DNA of 64,000 nt, taken from Carnobacterium sp. 17-4 (GTDB lineage Bacteria > Bacillota > Bacilli > Lactobacillales > Carnobacteriaceae). The DNA lies in NCBI RefSeq assembly GCF_000195575.1, contig NC_015391.1, forward strand, positions 1,108,501 through 1,172,500, written 5' to 3'. A program made the position numbers and the translations under genes. This document shows, one piece after another, positions 1-10,736 of this stretch; within the stretch, counting starts at the first letter, position 1; each line of letters begins with the position of its first letter. The notes under the pieces are model-generated. The model ran no database searches. It saw only the letters and a list, made by a program, of their open reading frames with translations, and was not told the DNA's origin.

Positions 1-1824
1 GAATTAGATGCTACTGTTTATGTAGATGATTTGTTGGACAGTATGTTCTTGAATCAAATTGATCCTGAAACTATTATCGACTTGCAAAATGAAGGGTCAT
101 TTCTGGATGTCCGTTTTGATATTAAAGGAATTACACCGGAAGAAGTAGATGATGTATTGAAAAGTTTAGTAGAAAAAAAAGCTTTTCATAAATTTGATAA
201 TGGAACCATTCTTTCATTAGAATCAGAAAGCTTCAAGCAAGTCAGCGATGTATTAAACGAATTGCGCGTCACAAAGAAATTTCAAAATGGTGGGGTCCAA
301 CTGCCAAGCTATCGTGGTTTAGAACTGAATGAAAAATTTTCACTGGATGAAAAAACCAAAGGAACCGTATCAAAGAAATTCAAAAACTTGATACGCGATT
401 TAAACTTCCCAGAAGAATTTGAAGTTGACGTTCCTAAGTCTTTAAATGCTGAATTAAGACCTTACCAAAAAACAGGATTTCAGTGGTTAAAAATGTTGTC
501 TCAATATGGATTTGGCGGTATCTTAGCGGACGATATGGGACTGGGGAAAACCATTCAAGTCATCACTTATATTTTATCTGAAATTGAGGAAAAGGGGGAA
601 AATGATCCTTTCCTTATCGTTGCTCCAGCGTCGTTGATCTATAATTGGCATTTTGAAATTGAAAAATTTGCTCCTTCAGTTGAAAGTATCGTGATATCTG
701 GTACAGCAGAAGAAAGAATGCAGTTGATTGAAAATGTTAAGCCAAATCAAGTTTTGATTACATCCTATCCTAGTTTTAGGCAAGATGTTGTTCATTATAA
801 GAAAATGCCGTTTAGCACACTGATTTTAGACGAATCGCAAATGGTGAAAAATCATAACACGAAAACGTCTCAAGCGTTAAGAGACCTAACCATAAAAAAA
901 CGTTTTGCATTAAGTGGAACACCTATTGAAAATAAAATTGAAGAATTATGGGCAATTTTCCAATTGATTATGCCAGGATTTTTTCCTTCAATCAAAAAAT
1001 TCAAAACTCTTTCAAATGAGCAGATTGCTAAAATGATTCGTCCTTTTGTATTAAGACGAATCAAAAAAGATGTGCTGAAAGAGTTACCAGATAAAATTGA
1101 AACCAACTTATACAGTCAAATGACAAAAGAACAAAAAACTGTCTACCTTGCATATTTACAACGAATCCAAGAAAGTGTAAATAGCATGAATGGAGCAGAA
1201 TTTAAAAAGAATCGTATCGAGATCTTGGCAGGATTAACACGTCTAAGACAAATTTGTTGTGATCCTAAATTATTCATTGATGATTACGAAGGCAGTTCCG
1301 GAAAATTGGAGCAACTTAAAGAAACGATTCAAACTGCAAGAGAGAATGGGAGACGTATTTTAATTTTTTCTCAATTTACTTCTATGCTGGCAATTATTGA
1401 AAAAGAATTAGATGAGCAAGAAGTTGAAACATTTTATTTAAGTGGTCAAACAAAACCAAAAGAACGAATTGAAATGGTTAATAAATTTAATGCTGGAGAA
1501 AAAGATGTATTCCTTATTTCCCTTAAAGCAGGTGGAACAGGATTGAATCTTACCGGTGCCGATATGGTTATTCTTTATGATCTATGGTGGAACCCAGCAG
1601 TTGAAGAACAGGCAGCAGGCCGTGCACATAGAATCGGACAGAAAAAAGTTGTCCAAGTGTTACGTCTAATTGCTGAAGGAACTATTGAGGAGAAAATCGA
1701 CCAATTGCAACAAGAGAAAAAGGCCTTGTTTGATCAAATTATTACAGAAGACGGAACGATACAAAAAGAAGGAAGTCAGTTAAGTGAAGATGACATTCGT
1801 GAAATTTTGAGTATCGGGATGTAA
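1..1824 (+). CDS. SNF2-family DEAD/DEAH helicase, 5'-truncated by the window edge
   Basis: The reading frame is open from base 1, so this is the C-terminal ~607 residues of a longer protein. It is a Swi2/Snf2-type double-stranded DNA translocase. A Walker A motif (DDMGLGKT) lies near base 530, a DESQ motif II near 830, the SGTPIEN motif III near 915, and the helicase C half ends in the motif VI arginine-finger segment AAGRAHRIGQ near 1615. Bacterial Snf2 proteins are linked to transcription or DNA repair, but the cellular role here is not evident. The TTG at 31 is internal, because codons upstream of it (ELDATVYVDD) continue the same frame. The next gene, rpsB, is a separate unit behind its own leader. 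Confidence 0.9.
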   Translation, partial: ELDATVYVDDLLDSMFLNQIDPETIIDLQNEGSFLDVRFDIKGITPEEVDDVLKSLVEKKAFHKFDNGTILSLESESFKQVSDVLNELRVTKKFQNGGVQLPSYRGLELNEKFSLDEKTKGTVSKKFKNLIRDLNFPEEFEVDVPKSLNAELRPYQKTGFQWLKMLSQYGFGGILADDMGLGKTIQVITYILSEIEEKGENDPFLIVAPASLIYNWHFEIEKFAPSVESIVISGTAEERMQLIENVKPNQVLITSYPSFRQDVVHYKKMPFSTLILDESQMVKNHNTKTSQALRDLTIKKRFALSGTPIENKIEELWAIFQLIMPGFFPSIKKFKTLSNEQIAKMIRPFVLRRIKKDVLKELPDKIETNLYSQMTKEQKTVYLAYLQRIQESVNSMNGAEFKKNRIEILAGLTRLRQICCDPKLFIDDYEGSSGKLEQLKETIQTARENGRRILIFSQFTSMLAIIEKELDEQEVETFYLSGQTKPKERIEMVNKFNAGEKDVFLISLKAGGTGLNLTGADMVILYDLWWNPAVEEQAAGRAHRIGQKKVVQVLRLIAEGTIEEKIDQLQQEKKALFDQIITEDGTIQKEGSQLSEDDIREILSIGM

Positions 1825-1916
1825 TAAGAAATAAAAAACGATAGTTAGGCTTGATTTTTTATTCTATATCCTATACAATTATTAACGGTGCTAAAAGCAC
1901 TGAAAATTATTTCACA

Positions 1917-1977
1917 CTTCAAAGGATGTAAAGGACGGTGCTTGATTATTCAAGTCTCCTTACAGTTGAATTTGAAG
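1917..1977 (+). promoter_or_regulatory. Structured 5' leader of rpsB, possible S2 autoregulatory element
   Basis: The RNA can fold as nested helices. The outer arms CTTCAAA (1917-1923) and TTTGAAG (1971-1977) are perfectly complementary. A middle stem pairs GTAAAGGAC near 1928 with GTCTCCTTAC near 1954, with bulges. An apical hairpin is formed by CTTGA and TCAAG around TTAT (1941-1954). The outer 3' arm abuts a GGAGG, and the true rpsB ribosome binding site follows near 1997. Ribosomal protein operons are often autoregulated through such leaders; that this one binds S2 is inference. Confidence 0.45.
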
Positions 1978-2011
1978 GAGGAAAATAAAAAACCAATGGA
2001 GGAAATATATT

Positions 2012-2800
2012 ATGGCAGTAATTTCAATGAAACAATTGCTTGAAGCAGGAGTTCATTTTGGTCACCAAACACGTCGTTGGAACCCTAAAATGAAACGTTA
2101 CATCTTTACAGAAAGAAACGGTATCTACATCATCGACTTACAAAAAACTGTTAAGTTAGCTGATACAGCATACAACTACATGAAAGAAGTATCTGAAAAT
2201 GGCGGAATCGCTTTATTCGTTGGTACTAAAAAACAAGCACAAGAAGCTATTAAAGACGAAGCAACTCGTTCTGGACAATACTTTGTAAACCACCGTTGGT
2301 TAGGTGGAACATTAACAAACTGGGACACTATCCAAAAACGTATCAAACGTTTGAAAGCTATCAACAAAATGGAAGAAGACGGAACTTTTGATTTGCTTCC
2401 TAAAAAAGAAGTCGGAATCTTGATCAAACAACGTGACCGTCTTGAAAAATTCTTAGGTGGTATTCAAGATATGCCAAGAATTCCAGATGTAATGTTTGTT
2501 GTTGACCCTCGTAAAGAACGTATTGCGATTCAAGAAGCACACAAATTAAACATTCCAGTAGTAGCAATGGTTGATACTAACTGTGATCCAGATGAGATCG
2601 ATGTTATCATCCCATCAAACGATGACGCTATCCGCGCTGTTAAATTGATTACTTCAAAAATGGCTGATGCTATGATCGAAGGAAATCAAGGTGAAGATGA
2701 AGTTGTTGAAGAAACTTTCACAGCTGAAGCGCCAGAAGCTTCTGAAACTGCTTCAATTGAAGAAATCGTTGAAGTTGTTGAAGGAAAAAACGCTGAATAA
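2012..2800 (+). CDS. rpsB: 30S ribosomal protein S2
   Basis: This 262-residue protein is ribosomal protein uS2, which binds the 30S body late in assembly and is needed for mRNA docking with S1-like factors. Its start [20 protein letters not shown] and the internal [10 protein letters not shown] and VVDPRKE segments are hallmarks of S2. The last ~35 residues form an acidic Glu-rich tail, seen in several lactic acid bacteria. The start at 2012 has a GGAGGA site about eight bases upstream. It is followed by a long hairpin terminator and then tsf, the usual partner gene. Confidence 0.98.
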   Translation: MAVISMKQLLEAGVHFGHQTRRWNPKMKRYIFTERNGIYIIDLQKTVKLADTAYNYMKEVSENGGIALFVGTKKQAQEAIKDEATRSGQYFVNHRWLGGTLTNWDTIQKRIKRLKAINKMEEDGTFDLLPKKEVGILIKQRDRLEKFLGGIQDMPRIPDVMFVVDPRKERIAIQEAHKLNIPVVAMVDTNCDPDEIDVIIPSNDDAIRAVKLITSKMADAMIEGNQGEDEVVEETFTAEAPEASETASIEEIVEVVEGKNAE

Positions 2801-2820
2801 TAACTAATTAATTTAATATA

Positions 2821-2900
2821 GGCTGTCTCGAGTAGGGAGAAGTGAGAAGCGACTTTTTACGAAGCGGCGTCATTTCTTTCATGACGAGACAGTCTTTTTT
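2821..2900 (+). terminator. Hairpin terminator between rpsB and tsf
   Basis: Outer arms GGCTGTCTCG (2821-2830) and CGAGACAGTC (2885-2894) pair, enclose a ~54-base loop with a further small GTCAT/ATGAC hairpin, and are followed by a T-tract. It probably lowers transcription into tsf, allowing partial uncoupling of the two genes. Confidence 0.7.
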
Positions 2901-2955
2901 TATGAAAATTAACTTAAAAAAATGACTAATAGAACTCACTAGGAGGAAATATAGA

Positions 2956-3837
2956 ATGGCAAAAGTAACAGCTCAACTAGTTAAAAAATTACGTGATATG
3001 ACAGGCGTTGGAATGATGGACGCTAAAAAAGCATTGGTTGCTGTTGATGGAGACATCGACGCTGCAGTGGATCACTTAAGAGAAACAGGTATGGCAAAAG
3101 CAGCTAAAAAAGCTGACCGTATCGCTGCTGAAGGATTAGCTGGCGTATATGTTAACGGAAATGTTGGTTCTATTACAGAAATCAACTCTGAAACTGACTT
3201 TGTTTCTAAAAATCAACAATTCCAAAAATTAGTTAAAGATGTAACTGAAGCAATTGCTGAAGGTAATCCTGAAACAGTTGAAGCGGCTCAATCTCTTAAA
3301 GCAGGAGACGGTACTGTAGAAACTGAAATATTAGCAGGAGTAACTAAAATCGGTGAAAAAATCGAATTACGTCGTTTTGCACGTGTTGAAAAAACTGACG
3401 CAGACGCTTTTGGTGCTTACTCTCACATGGGAGGACGTATTGCTGTATTAGTTGTTCTTGAAGGAACAACTGATGAAGATGTTGCTCGCGATATTGCTAT
3501 GCATATTGCTGCTATCAACCCTAAATACGTTTCTCGTGACCAAGTTTCTCAAGAAGAAATCGATCACGAAACAAAAATATTGACTGAGCAAGCTTTAAAC
3601 GAAGGCAAACCAGCTAATATCGTTGAAAAAATGATCCAAGGTCGTTTAAACAAATATTTAGCTGAAATTTCTTTAGTTGACCAACCTTTTGTTAAAGATC
3701 CTGATTTAACAGTTGGTAAATATATTGCATCTAAAGGTGCTGTAGTTAAATCATTTGTTCGCTTTGAAGTTGGCGAAGGAATTGAAAAACGTGAAGATAA
3801 TTTTGCTGAAGAAGTTATGAATCAAGTTAATAAATAA
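2956..3837 (+). CDS. tsf: Elongation factor Ts
   Basis: EF-Ts (293 residues) is the guanine nucleotide exchange factor that regenerates EF-Tu-GTP. The N-terminal UBA-like part carries the signature [19 protein letters not shown], and the core has the TDFVSKN motif around residue 80 that contacts EF-Tu. Length and order behind rpsB are typical. The start is set by AGGAGG about eight bases upstream of the ATG. It ends before a strong intrinsic terminator. Confidence 0.98.
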   Translation: MAKVTAQLVKKLRDMTGVGMMDAKKALVAVDGDIDAAVDHLRETGMAKAAKKADRIAAEGLAGVYVNGNVGSITEINSETDFVSKNQQFQKLVKDVTEAIAEGNPETVEAAQSLKAGDGTVETEILAGVTKIGEKIELRRFARVEKTDADAFGAYSHMGGRIAVLVVLEGTTDEDVARDIAMHIAAINPKYVSRDQVSQEEIDHETKILTEQALNEGKPANIVEKMIQGRLNKYLAEISLVDQPFVKDPDLTVGKYIASKGAVVKSFVRFEVGEGIEKREDNFAEEVMNQVNK

Positions 3838-3850
3838 ATCGATTTAGTTA

Positions 3851-3884
3851 AAAAAGGAGCGCAATAGTTGCGTTCCTTTTTTAC
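3851..3884 (+). terminator. Intrinsic terminator after tsf
   Basis: A 14-base arm (AAAAAGGAGCGCAA) pairs through one wobble with TTGCGTTCCTTTTT around the triloop TAG, and the 3' arm runs straight into a T-tract. Confidence 0.85.
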
Positions 3885-4072
3885 TATAGTTTTTTGTTGA
3901 CTCATTTGCTTTTGACCGAGCTAGTTAAGAGAGTAAACCTGTTCGTTCTGTATATTTTTGATACATAGTGATCTTGATAATGGAACCGGTACAAGGCTCA
4001 TTTTTTAAATGAAGTTTCTGTCAGAGTATGGTAAAATAGTAAAAGTGAACGAGCCAATGGAGGGAAATATAA

Positions 4073-4795
4073 ATGAATGAACCAAAGTACAAACGTGTTG
4101 TTTTAAAACTAAGCGGTGAAGCCTTAGCTGGTGATACAGGATTTGGAATAAAACCACCAACAATAAAAGAAATTTGTAAAGAAATTAAAGAAGTAAAAGA
4201 ATTAGGTGTAGAAATTGCCATCGTTGTTGGAGGCGGAAATATTTGGCGCGGTCAAGTTGGTTCTGAGATGGGCATGGAACGAGCACAAGCAGATTATATG
4301 GGAATGCTCGCTACAGTAATGAATGCTTTAGCATTGCAAGATTGCCTTGAAAACGAAGGAGTCCCAACTCGTGTGCAAACGTCTATCGAGATGCGCCAAA
4401 TTGCTGAACCGTATATTCGTAGAAAAGCAGTGCGTCATTTAGAAAAAGGACGAGTTGTCATCTTTGCTGGTGGAACTGGAAATCCTTATTTCTCAACAGA
4501 TACAACATCTGCTTTAAGAGCAGCAGAAATTGATGCTGACGTTATCTTAATGGCTAAAAATAACGTTGATGGTATTTACTCAGCGGATCCTAAACTAGAT
4601 AAAACAGCTACAAAATTTGAAGAATTGACGCATTTGGAAATCATCAATAAAGGTTTACAAGTGATGGATACAACTGCAAGTTCTTTGAGTATGGACAATA
4701 ACATTCCATTGGTCGTATTTAATTTAAATGAAACTGGAAACATAAAACGTGTTGCATTAGGTGAAACTATTGGAACAACGGTTAGGGGGAAATAA
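4073..4795 (+). CDS. pyrH: UMP kinase
   Basis: This 240-residue amino acid kinase family protein phosphorylates UMP to UDP with ATP in pyrimidine nucleotide synthesis. It shows the KLSGEALAG start loop, the [10 protein letters not shown] nucleotide-binding loop near residue 54, and the [12 protein letters not shown] motif near residue 136 typical of bacterial hexameric UMP kinases. The start has GGAGGG just upstream. The stop is two bases before frr, so the two genes are cotranscribed, as in most Firmicutes. Confidence 0.97.
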   Translation: MNEPKYKRVVLKLSGEALAGDTGFGIKPPTIKEICKEIKEVKELGVEIAIVVGGGNIWRGQVGSEMGMERAQADYMGMLATVMNALALQDCLENEGVPTRVQTSIEMRQIAEPYIRRKAVRHLEKGRVVIFAGGTGNPYFSTDTTSALRAAEIDADVILMAKNNVDGIYSADPKLDKTATKFEELTHLEIINKGLQVMDTTASSLSMDNNIPLVVFNLNETGNIKRVALGETIGTTVRGK

Positions 4796-4797
4796 CT

Positions 4798-5355
4798 ATG
4801 ACAAACGCAATTTTAGAAACAATGAAAGAAAAAATGGTTAAAACAGAAGGTGCTTTACAGCGTGAACTAGGAACAATTCGTGCAGGTCGTGCTAATGCAG
4901 GACTATTAGACAGAATCAATGTTGTTTATTATGGAGCACCAACACCATTAAAACAATTAGCTCAAATTTCAATACCAGAACCTCGTGTTTTAATGGTTAC
5001 TCCATTTGATAAAACATCTATTTCTGATATTGAAAAAGCGATTATGCAAAGTGATCTTGGGATCAGCCCAGCAAACGATGGAAATGTTATTCGCTTAGTG
5101 ATTCCACAATTAACAGAAGAGCGTCGTAAAGAATTAGCAAAAAAAGTGGGTAAGGAAGCTGAAAATGCTAAAGTTTCTGTTCGTAATATTCGTCGTGAAG
5201 CAATTGATGAATTGAAAAAAGCAGAAAAAAATAACGAAATTACTCAAGATGATTTGCGTACTTTTGAAGAAGATATCCAAAAAATTACAAATACAAGTGT
5301 TAAAAATATTGATGGTATCGCTGCAGATAAAGAAAAAGAATTATTAGACGTATAA
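4798..5355 (+). CDS. frr: Ribosome recycling factor
   Basis: RRF (185 residues) splits post-termination ribosomes together with EF-G. The sequence has the family length and the conserved [15 protein letters not shown] segment near residue 24 and [15 protein letters not shown] near residue 103, which lie in the long three-helix domain. It is translationally linked to pyrH, with two bases between stop and start. A strong terminator follows. Confidence 0.98.
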   Translation: MTNAILETMKEKMVKTEGALQRELGTIRAGRANAGLLDRINVVYYGAPTPLKQLAQISIPEPRVLMVTPFDKTSISDIEKAIMQSDLGISPANDGNVIRLVIPQLTEERRKELAKKVGKEAENAKVSVRNIRREAIDELKKAEKNNEITQDDLRTFEEDIQKITNTSVKNIDGIAADKEKELLDV

Positions 5356-5364
5356 TCTTGGAAC

Positions 5365-5415
5365 AATCAAAAAGCACTACAGGCCTTTACGTAAGGTCTG
5401 TAGTGCTTTTTGATT
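5365..5415 (+). terminator. Strong terminator after frr
   Basis: Perfect 18-base arms (5365-5382 and 5398-5415) enclose a loop that itself contains a CCTT/AAGG stem. The arms are A-rich and T-rich at their ends, so it could act in both directions, also serving the small minus-strand gene at 5433. Confidence 0.85.
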
Positions 5416-5432
5416 ATGAAAAACACTTTGCA

Positions 5433-5534
5433 TTAAGCTTTTCTTTTATCGTCACCCATTAACAAACTTGTTAACTTGGTTACTATAGCAGAAATAATTA
5501 AACCGACTATGAATTTTTTGATTCTTCTGTTCAT
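5433..5534 (-). CDS. Small hydrophobic protein, 33 residues, unknown function
   Basis: A minus-strand ATG at 5534 has a near-ideal AGGAGG site eight bases upstream and opens a 33-codon frame. The product has a basic N-terminus (MNRRIKK), one hydrophobic segment of about 17 residues (FIVGLIISAIVTKLTSLL) and a charged tail (GDDKRKA). It looks like a single-span membrane or amphipathic peptide. It stands alone in the frr-uppS gap and uses the bidirectional frr terminator. I do not recognise a family. The ribosome binding site is the main evidence that it is real. Confidence 0.55.
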   Translation of the reverse strand: MNRRIKKFIVGLIISAIVTKLTSLLMGDDKRKA

Positions 5535-5795
5535 TTTAGTGTCCTCCTTAAGTAACTAACTGAGTATAATTTATTATAGCATTATTCAATTTTTGAGCCC
5601 AATAAAAGGCTCTTGTTATGATCATTTGATGAATAAAGAAGAGAAGGAATGGAATTTATAAAAGAATTAAATGACACAACTATTGCTATTTCTTAAGGAT
5701 TTGCTAAAAAAACTGTTTATTATTAAATTTAATAGGATTTTACCCCCTTTTTTGCTACAATGAGTAATGGTGAATTACGAAGTGGAGGGAAACAC
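5535..5795. other. Intergenic region upstream of uppS
   Basis: This AT-rich stretch must hold the divergent promoters for the small minus-strand gene and uppS. I see no further ORF with a ribosome binding site, no RNA gene and no clear repeat. Confidence 0.5.
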
Positions 5796-6572
5796 TTGAA
5801 CTGGTTATTTAAGAAAAGAAATCAAAAAGAAAAAGAAATCACAGATGTTTCTTTTAATGCTGATGAAAAAATTCCACACCATATTGCTATTATTATGGAT
5901 GGAAACGGACGTTGGGCTCAAAAAAAATTCATGCCTCGAATCGCTGGTCATAAAGAAGGAATGAATACTGTAAAAAAAATAACCAAAAGAGCAAGTCAAA
6001 TGGGTGTAAAGGTATTATCACTTTACGCATTTTCAACTGAAAATTGGAAACGTCCTGATGATGAAGTAAGTTTTTTAATGCAATTACCGGTTGATTTTTT
6101 TGACGCTTTTGTACCTGAGTTAATGGAGCAAAATGTTCAAGTACAAGTTATGGGTTTTACAGAACAACTCCCTAAACATACTCGTGAGGCTGTCGAAAAG
6201 GCAATAGCAGATACTAAACAGAATACAGGTATGGTATTAAATTTTGCGCTCAATTATGGAGGACGCAGTGAATTGATTGAAGCTTCTAAAGTTCTTGCTG
6301 AGAAAGTCAAAGTTGGAGAAATTGAAGTTGAAGATATTACAGAATCTTTATTTGAAGAATCTTTAATGACACATGCGTTAAAGGATTATCAAGATGTTGA
6401 TTTCATGATTCGTACGAGTGGTGAAGAGCGAATCAGTAATTTTATGTTATGGCAAAATGCGTATAGTGAATTTTACTTTTCTCAAGATCTTTGGCCTGAC
6501 TTTAATGAACAAGCATTAGAACAAGCTATCGGAGTTTATCAAAAACGACATCGACGTTTTGGGGGATTATAA
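5796..6572 (+). CDS. uppS: Undecaprenyl diphosphate synthase (isoprenyl transferase)
   Basis: The cis-prenyltransferase condenses isopentenyl diphosphate units onto farnesyl diphosphate to make the C55 carrier lipid for cell-wall synthesis. The catalytic motif IAIIMDGNGRWA lies near residue 30, SLYAFSTENWKRP near 75 and the C-terminal RTSGEERISNFMLWQ near 205. I choose the TTG at 5796 because GGAGGG sits seven bases upstream; the ATG at 5760 lacks such a site and adds 12 atypical residues. That gives 258 residues, a normal length. cdsA follows 21 bases later. Confidence 0.95.
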   Translation: MNWLFKKRNQKEKEITDVSFNADEKIPHHIAIIMDGNGRWAQKKFMPRIAGHKEGMNTVKKITKRASQMGVKVLSLYAFSTENWKRPDDEVSFLMQLPVDFFDAFVPELMEQNVQVQVMGFTEQLPKHTREAVEKAIADTKQNTGMVLNFALNYGGRSELIEASKVLAEKVKVGEIEVEDITESLFEESLMTHALKDYQDVDFMIRTSGEERISNFMLWQNAYSEFYFSQDLWPDFNEQALEQAIGVYQKRHRRFGGL

Positions 6573-6593
6573 TTAAGTTAGGAGGAAATACAA

Positions 6594-7379
6594 GTGAAAC
6601 AACGCATTATAACGGCAATTATTGCTCTTATTCTTTTTGTTCCAGTCGTTTATATGGGTTCTTGGATTCTAGAACTTGTAGTTGCAGGTCTGGGGATAAT
6701 TGCATTATTTGAACTATTTAGAATGAAGGGCAATAAGCTCTTTACTATAGAAGGTATTATTTCTATTTTGGCTTTGTTAGGATTATTATTTCCACATTAT
6801 GTGGCTATGTTTTTACCAGAATATATGAATACACAAGTGATTTTGTATCTCTTTGTCTTATTATTGTTAGTCTGTACCGTATTTTCAAAAAACAATTTTA
6901 CGTTTGATGACGTTGCGGTTTCAGTTCTAGGAATAATGTACATAGGGTACGGATTTAAATTCTTGTTGTTAACAAGAGATTCAGGATTAGATTTATTGTT
7001 ATTTGTTTTATTTGTAGTTTGGGCAACAGATATTGGAGCTTACTTAATTGGTAGGAAATTGGGTAAACACAAGCTTGCTCCATCCATTAGCCCTAATAAA
7101 ACCATTGAAGGTGCTTTGGGCGGAATAGTTATGGCCCTGATTGTAGCATTCATTTATCTGACCTACTATCCACAAAATTACAATACAGGTTGGATGTTAG
7201 CTTTAACGGTTGTTCTTTCAGGAGCTGGTCAACTAGGCGACTTAGTTGAATCTGCATTTAAGCGGTATTACAATGTGAAAGATTCTGGTAATTTGCTTCC
7301 TGGTCATGGCGGTATTTTAGATCGATTTGACAGCTTGCTTTTTGTATTGCCGATCCTTTATTTTTCAGGGTTGATTTAA
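6594..7379 (+). CDS. cdsA: Phosphatidate cytidylyltransferase
   Basis: CdsA makes CDP-diacylglycerol from phosphatidate and CTP, the branch point of phospholipid synthesis. The 261-residue protein is almost entirely transmembrane helices. It carries the SPNKTIEGALGG motif near residue 165 and the C-terminal family signature with KDSGNLLPGHGGILDRFDS near 228. The start is GTG at 6594 with AGGAGG upstream. It forms the usual uppS-cdsA pair and is followed by a hairpin terminator. Confidence 0.96.
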   Translation: MKQRIITAIIALILFVPVVYMGSWILELVVAGLGIIALFELFRMKGNKLFTIEGIISILALLGLLFPHYVAMFLPEYMNTQVILYLFVLLLLVCTVFSKNNFTFDDVAVSVLGIMYIGYGFKFLLLTRDSGLDLLLFVLFVVWATDIGAYLIGRKLGKHKLAPSISPNKTIEGALGGIVMALIVAFIYLTYYPQNYNTGWMLALTVVLSGAGQLGDLVESAFKRYYNVKDSGNLLPGHGGILDRFDSLLFVLPILYFSGLI

Positions 7380-7394
7380 TCTTCATATGAAACA

Positions 7395-7432
7395 AGAAAG
7401 TAGTTGTCCTTTATTGTGATGGCTACTTTTCT
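7395..7432 (+). terminator. Putative terminator after cdsA
   Basis: AGAAAGTAG pairs with CTACTTTTCT across a ~19-base loop. The trailing T-run is short, so efficiency is uncertain. Confidence 0.5.
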
Positions 7433-7563
7433 CGTATAGACAATAAATTGATAAGTCGATTGGTTATTACACTCAAATTATGATAGAATTAAACTTGTTT
7501 TGTACGCAGGTTTAATCATAAAATTAAGAATAAATTTTTAATGAAGTACAAAGGAGAGAGTAT

Positions 7564-8838
7564 ATGATCACTACCATTATTACCTTTATCATAGTGTTTA
7601 GTATTTTAGTAATTTTTCACGAATTCGGACATTATTATTTTGCAAAAAAAGCAGGTATTTTAGTTAGAGAATTTGCTATTGGATTTGGACCTAAAATATT
7701 TTCTTATCGTAAAGGTGAAACAACGTTTACGATTCGCATCTTACCTGTGGGCGGATATGTTCGTATGGCTGGATATGAAGAAGAAACTGAAATAAAACCA
7801 GGTACACCGATTGGTTTAATAGTAAACGACAATAATGAAGTGACATTAATCAATAATTATAAGAAAAAGCAATTATTAGATGCTGTCCCAATGGAAATAA
7901 GTGCTATTGATTTAGAAAAAGATTTATATGTGGAGGGTTACTTAGCTGGAGATGAAACAAATTTGGTTCGCTACCCAGTACTAAGAGATGCCATGATCAT
8001 AGAAGAAGATGGAACTGAAGTTCAGATTGCACCGCTTGACGTCCAATTTCAATCTGCAAGTTTGCCAAAAAGAATGATGACAAACTTTGCAGGTCCAATG
8101 AACAACATTATATTAGCTATTGTTGCATTTATGGTGCTTGCTTTCATGCAAGGTGGAGTAGTCAGCCCAGAAAATGTTTTAGGCACTGTGGTTCCAGATA
8201 GCCCGGCAGCAGAAGCTGGCTTAAAAGCTGGCGATCGTGTTGTTCAAATTGATGATGAAAAAATTACCAACTGGACTGAAATGGTAGAAATTGTACGAGT
8301 AAATCCTGATAAGGAATTGCTATTTCATATCGAATCCCCTGATGGAACTGAGAAAACTGTTCCATTAATACCAGCTGCTAATGAAACGGCCGATGGAACT
8401 GAAGTAGGACAAATTGGTGTACAAAATAGTTTGAATACATCATTTTGGGCAAAAATCGGTTTTGGTTTCACTCAAACTTGGTTTTTGATGACTCAATTGT
8501 TTACTGTATTAGGTTCGATGTTTACAAAAGGATTCTCAATCGACATGTTTGGTGGTCCAGTTGCTATTTATGCAACGACTGAAACGGTTGTTAGAACAGG
8601 ATTAATAGGAATAGTCAATTGGCTAGCCGTCTTAAGTGTAAATTTAGGAATCGTTAACTTGTTGCCTATCCCAGGTCTTGATGGTGGGAAACTGATATTA
8701 AACATTGTAGAGGGTATACGAGGCAAACCACTAAGTGAAGAAAAGGAAGGCATCATCACATTGGTTGGTATCGCCTTACTGTTGTTATTGATGGTTTTAG
8801 TTACATGGAACGATATCCAAACGTATTTTTTTAATTAA
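7564..8838 (+). CDS. rseP: RIP metalloprotease RseP/Eep (site-2 protease)
   Basis: This intramembrane zinc protease (424 residues) cleaves anti-sigma factors, signal-peptide remnants or pheromone precursors within the membrane. The zinc site HEFGH is at residues 18-22 in the first helix. A PDZ domain spans about residues 205-275 (LGTVVPDSPAAEAGLKAGDRV). The second metal-ligand motif LNLLPIPGLDGGK is near residue 366, inside C-terminal membrane helices. A long insertion before the PDZ is typical of the Lactobacillales Eep form. It is followed by proS, as in related genomes. Confidence 0.95.
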   Translation: MITTIITFIIVFSILVIFHEFGHYYFAKKAGILVREFAIGFGPKIFSYRKGETTFTIRILPVGGYVRMAGYEEETEIKPGTPIGLIVNDNNEVTLINNYKKKQLLDAVPMEISAIDLEKDLYVEGYLAGDETNLVRYPVLRDAMIIEEDGTEVQIAPLDVQFQSASLPKRMMTNFAGPMNNIILAIVAFMVLAFMQGGVVSPENVLGTVVPDSPAAEAGLKAGDRVVQIDDEKITNWTEMVEIVRVNPDKELLFHIESPDGTEKTVPLIPAANETADGTEVGQIGVQNSLNTSFWAKIGFGFTQTWFLMTQLFTVLGSMFTKGFSIDMFGGPVAIYATTETVVRTGLIGIVNWLAVLSVNLGIVNLLPIPGLDGGKLILNIVEGIRGKPLSEEKEGIITLVGIALLLLLMVLVTWNDIQTYFFN

Positions 8839-8845
8839 AGCGTAA

Positions 8846-10603
<1,758 letters not shown>

Positions 10604-10624
10604 TCGCACGAAGACACTACTATT

Positions 10625-10672
10625 AAAGGAGTTCAAACAAGTACGCACATCCACTTGTCTGTACTCCTTTTA
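10625..10672 (+). terminator. Terminator between proS and polC
   Basis: AAAGGAGT (10625-10632) pairs with ACTCCTTT (10663-10670), with an inner ACAAGT/ACTTGT stem, ending in a short T-run. Confidence 0.65.
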
Positions 10673-10736
10673 CAATTGTACTTTGATTGTTAGTTTTGCT
10701 TCTTAGTACTACCTTAGTAAGTGAAAGGAGTTTCTC

